The notes under the pieces: model-generated
The model's database searches: none
Told to the model about the DNA's origin: nothing
What the model saw: the letters and a program-made list of their open reading frames with translations, nothing else
Shown here: positions 12,912-13,578 of the stretch, piece after piece
Layout of the letters: the number at the start of each line of letters is the position of its first letter
Numbering within the stretch: the stretch's first letter is position 1
Made by a program: the position numbers and the translations under genes
Source of the DNA: JBKPNX01 sp046732855
GTDB lineage: Bacteria; Pseudomonadota; Alphaproteobacteria; Geminicoccales; Geminicoccaceae
Reading direction: 5' to 3'
Length of the DNA stretch: 13,578 bases
NCBI GenBank assembly: GCA_046732855.1
Contig: JBKPNX010000210.1
Span: forward strand, 1-13,578

Positions 12912-13578
12912 CCATACTTCTTTCGCCAGGATCTGTCCGTCCCCAAGGCAAGGTGCCGGCCTTGGAAACCCGATACCTTCACCCCGGAGCATCTCTCTGT
13001 GGCCGGCGACGCAGCTTGCTTGGGCGGCGCTCGACTATGTCGCCGAGCAACGCAAGATGGGTGCCACTTCCACCCGCGCGCTGTCTAGCTCTTTGCGGAT
13101 GGCCTCTCGCTTGAGCACTCGCTTCCGAAATCGCCCCAGCGCTCGCCGTTGCACTTGTTCCCCGTCACCCCCTGAACCTGCGCCAGCTCCCTCAACTTGC
13201 TCATCTCCTCCTGGCAGGCGCCTCCCTTTGCTCCTAAGTGTCTTAGATTTAGACATTCGCTGCACCTGTCCAGGCACCCGACCGGGCGGGAGCGCGGCCT
13301 CGCCTTCGGCGAGGGTCAGTATTTCGAGACTACGGACAAGGCCGTCCTGATCTTTCAGGGCTCGCTGGCGGTGCTCGACGTCGGCTCTCTGGTTAACTCC
13401 GCGGAGTCAGGATGGGCTCTGTCACCGGGATTATCTGCGTTCAACAGTGGAACCGCTTCGAGGAACTATTCTCAAGTTCGGTATTCTCACTGAACACGCT
13501 AAGCCCAGCCGCACGGAGCTCCGCGCGTTCGCAGAACTGCTGCGCGACCCCTACATGAAGGCCTGCTCGCGGTGGAGG
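12912..13578. other. Right-end region without a convincing gene; possible partial frame at the edge
   Basis: No intact gene is supported in these 667 bases. Two plus-strand pieces look protein-like but are in different frames: RGLAFGEGQYFETTDKAVLI (about 13290-13350) and, open from 13351 to the window edge, RSTVEPLRGTILKFGILTEH followed by TELRAFAELLRDPYMKA (13438-13566). The second could be the start of a gene continuing past the window (a GTG lies at 13447, without a clear ribosome-binding site) or part of a decayed one. A 7-bp hairpin CCTCGCC-TTC-GGCGAGG sits at 13298-13314. I do not recognise a family for either piece. Confidence 0.35.
12943..12965 (+). terminator. Weak hairpin downstream of the DUF4239 gene
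   Basis: Arms CCAAGGC and GCCTTGG (7 bp, perfect) enclose a nine-base loop 31 bases after the stop codon. No T tract follows (AAACC), so it is only a possible terminator or transcript-end stabiliser. Confidence 0.25.

Noticed and set aside
13035..13277. Minus-strand 80-codon Lys/Arg-rich frame, and a shorter frame with AGGAGGAG before its ATG
   Set aside because: No family resemblance; in the shorter frame the ribosome-binding site is too close to the ATG, and codon use does not look coding.

Overview
The window is GC-rich with strong G/C preference at third codon positions. The relatives its genes call to mind (cyoABCD without cyoE, a long NDH-2, CaiB-family and carnitine-dehydrogenase-like proteins) point to an alphaproteobacterium, most likely Hyphomicrobiales of the Bradyrhizobium/Rhodopseudomonas kind. 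This is inferred from protein character only; there is no rRNA or tRNA here.

Layout. (1) The left edge holds the first ~100 codons of a minus-strand exported protein of unknown function (1-311), then about 500 bases with no convincing intact gene. (2) A cytochrome P460-family periplasmic c-heme protein (806-1393, +) has visibly lower third-position GC than its neighbours. (3) A decayed C-terminal remnant of a pyruvate:quinone oxidoreductase (PoxB-type ThDP enzyme) lies at 1590-2110. (4) A tight cyoABCD operon (2256-6150, +) encodes a bo3-type ubiquinol oxidase. The quinol-site, heme/CuB and channel residues are intact, but the expected cyoB start codon appears to be lost. (5) A convergent minus-strand block runs from 11133 down to 6225 in the order YWTD beta-propeller protein, carnitine/3-hydroxyacyl-CoA dehydrogenase-like protein, unusual CaiB/BaiF CoA-transferase, then NDH-2 (ndh). 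Upstream of it lie a perfect 10-bp-arm palindrome and a candidate promoter. (6) The right end is mostly gene debris around one intact membrane protein of the DUF4239/bestrophin-like family (12147-12911).

How the genes work together. NDH-2 passes electrons from NADH to ubiquinone without pumping protons, and CyoABCD oxidises ubiquinol with O2 while pumping protons. Side by side they form a short NADH-to-oxygen chain that bypasses complexes I, III and cytochrome c. The PoxB relic would have been another quinone-reducing entry point and is now lost. The dehydrogenase and CoA-transferase look like a small catabolic unit for a hydroxylated acid or carnitine-like substrate that would yield NADH, which NDH-2 could reoxidise; the substrate cannot be read from the sequence.

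I found no CRISPR array, no intact mobile element and no obvious defence system. The most interesting observations are the rearranged CoA-transferase, the missing cyoB start codon, and the palindrome ahead of the minus-strand operon.
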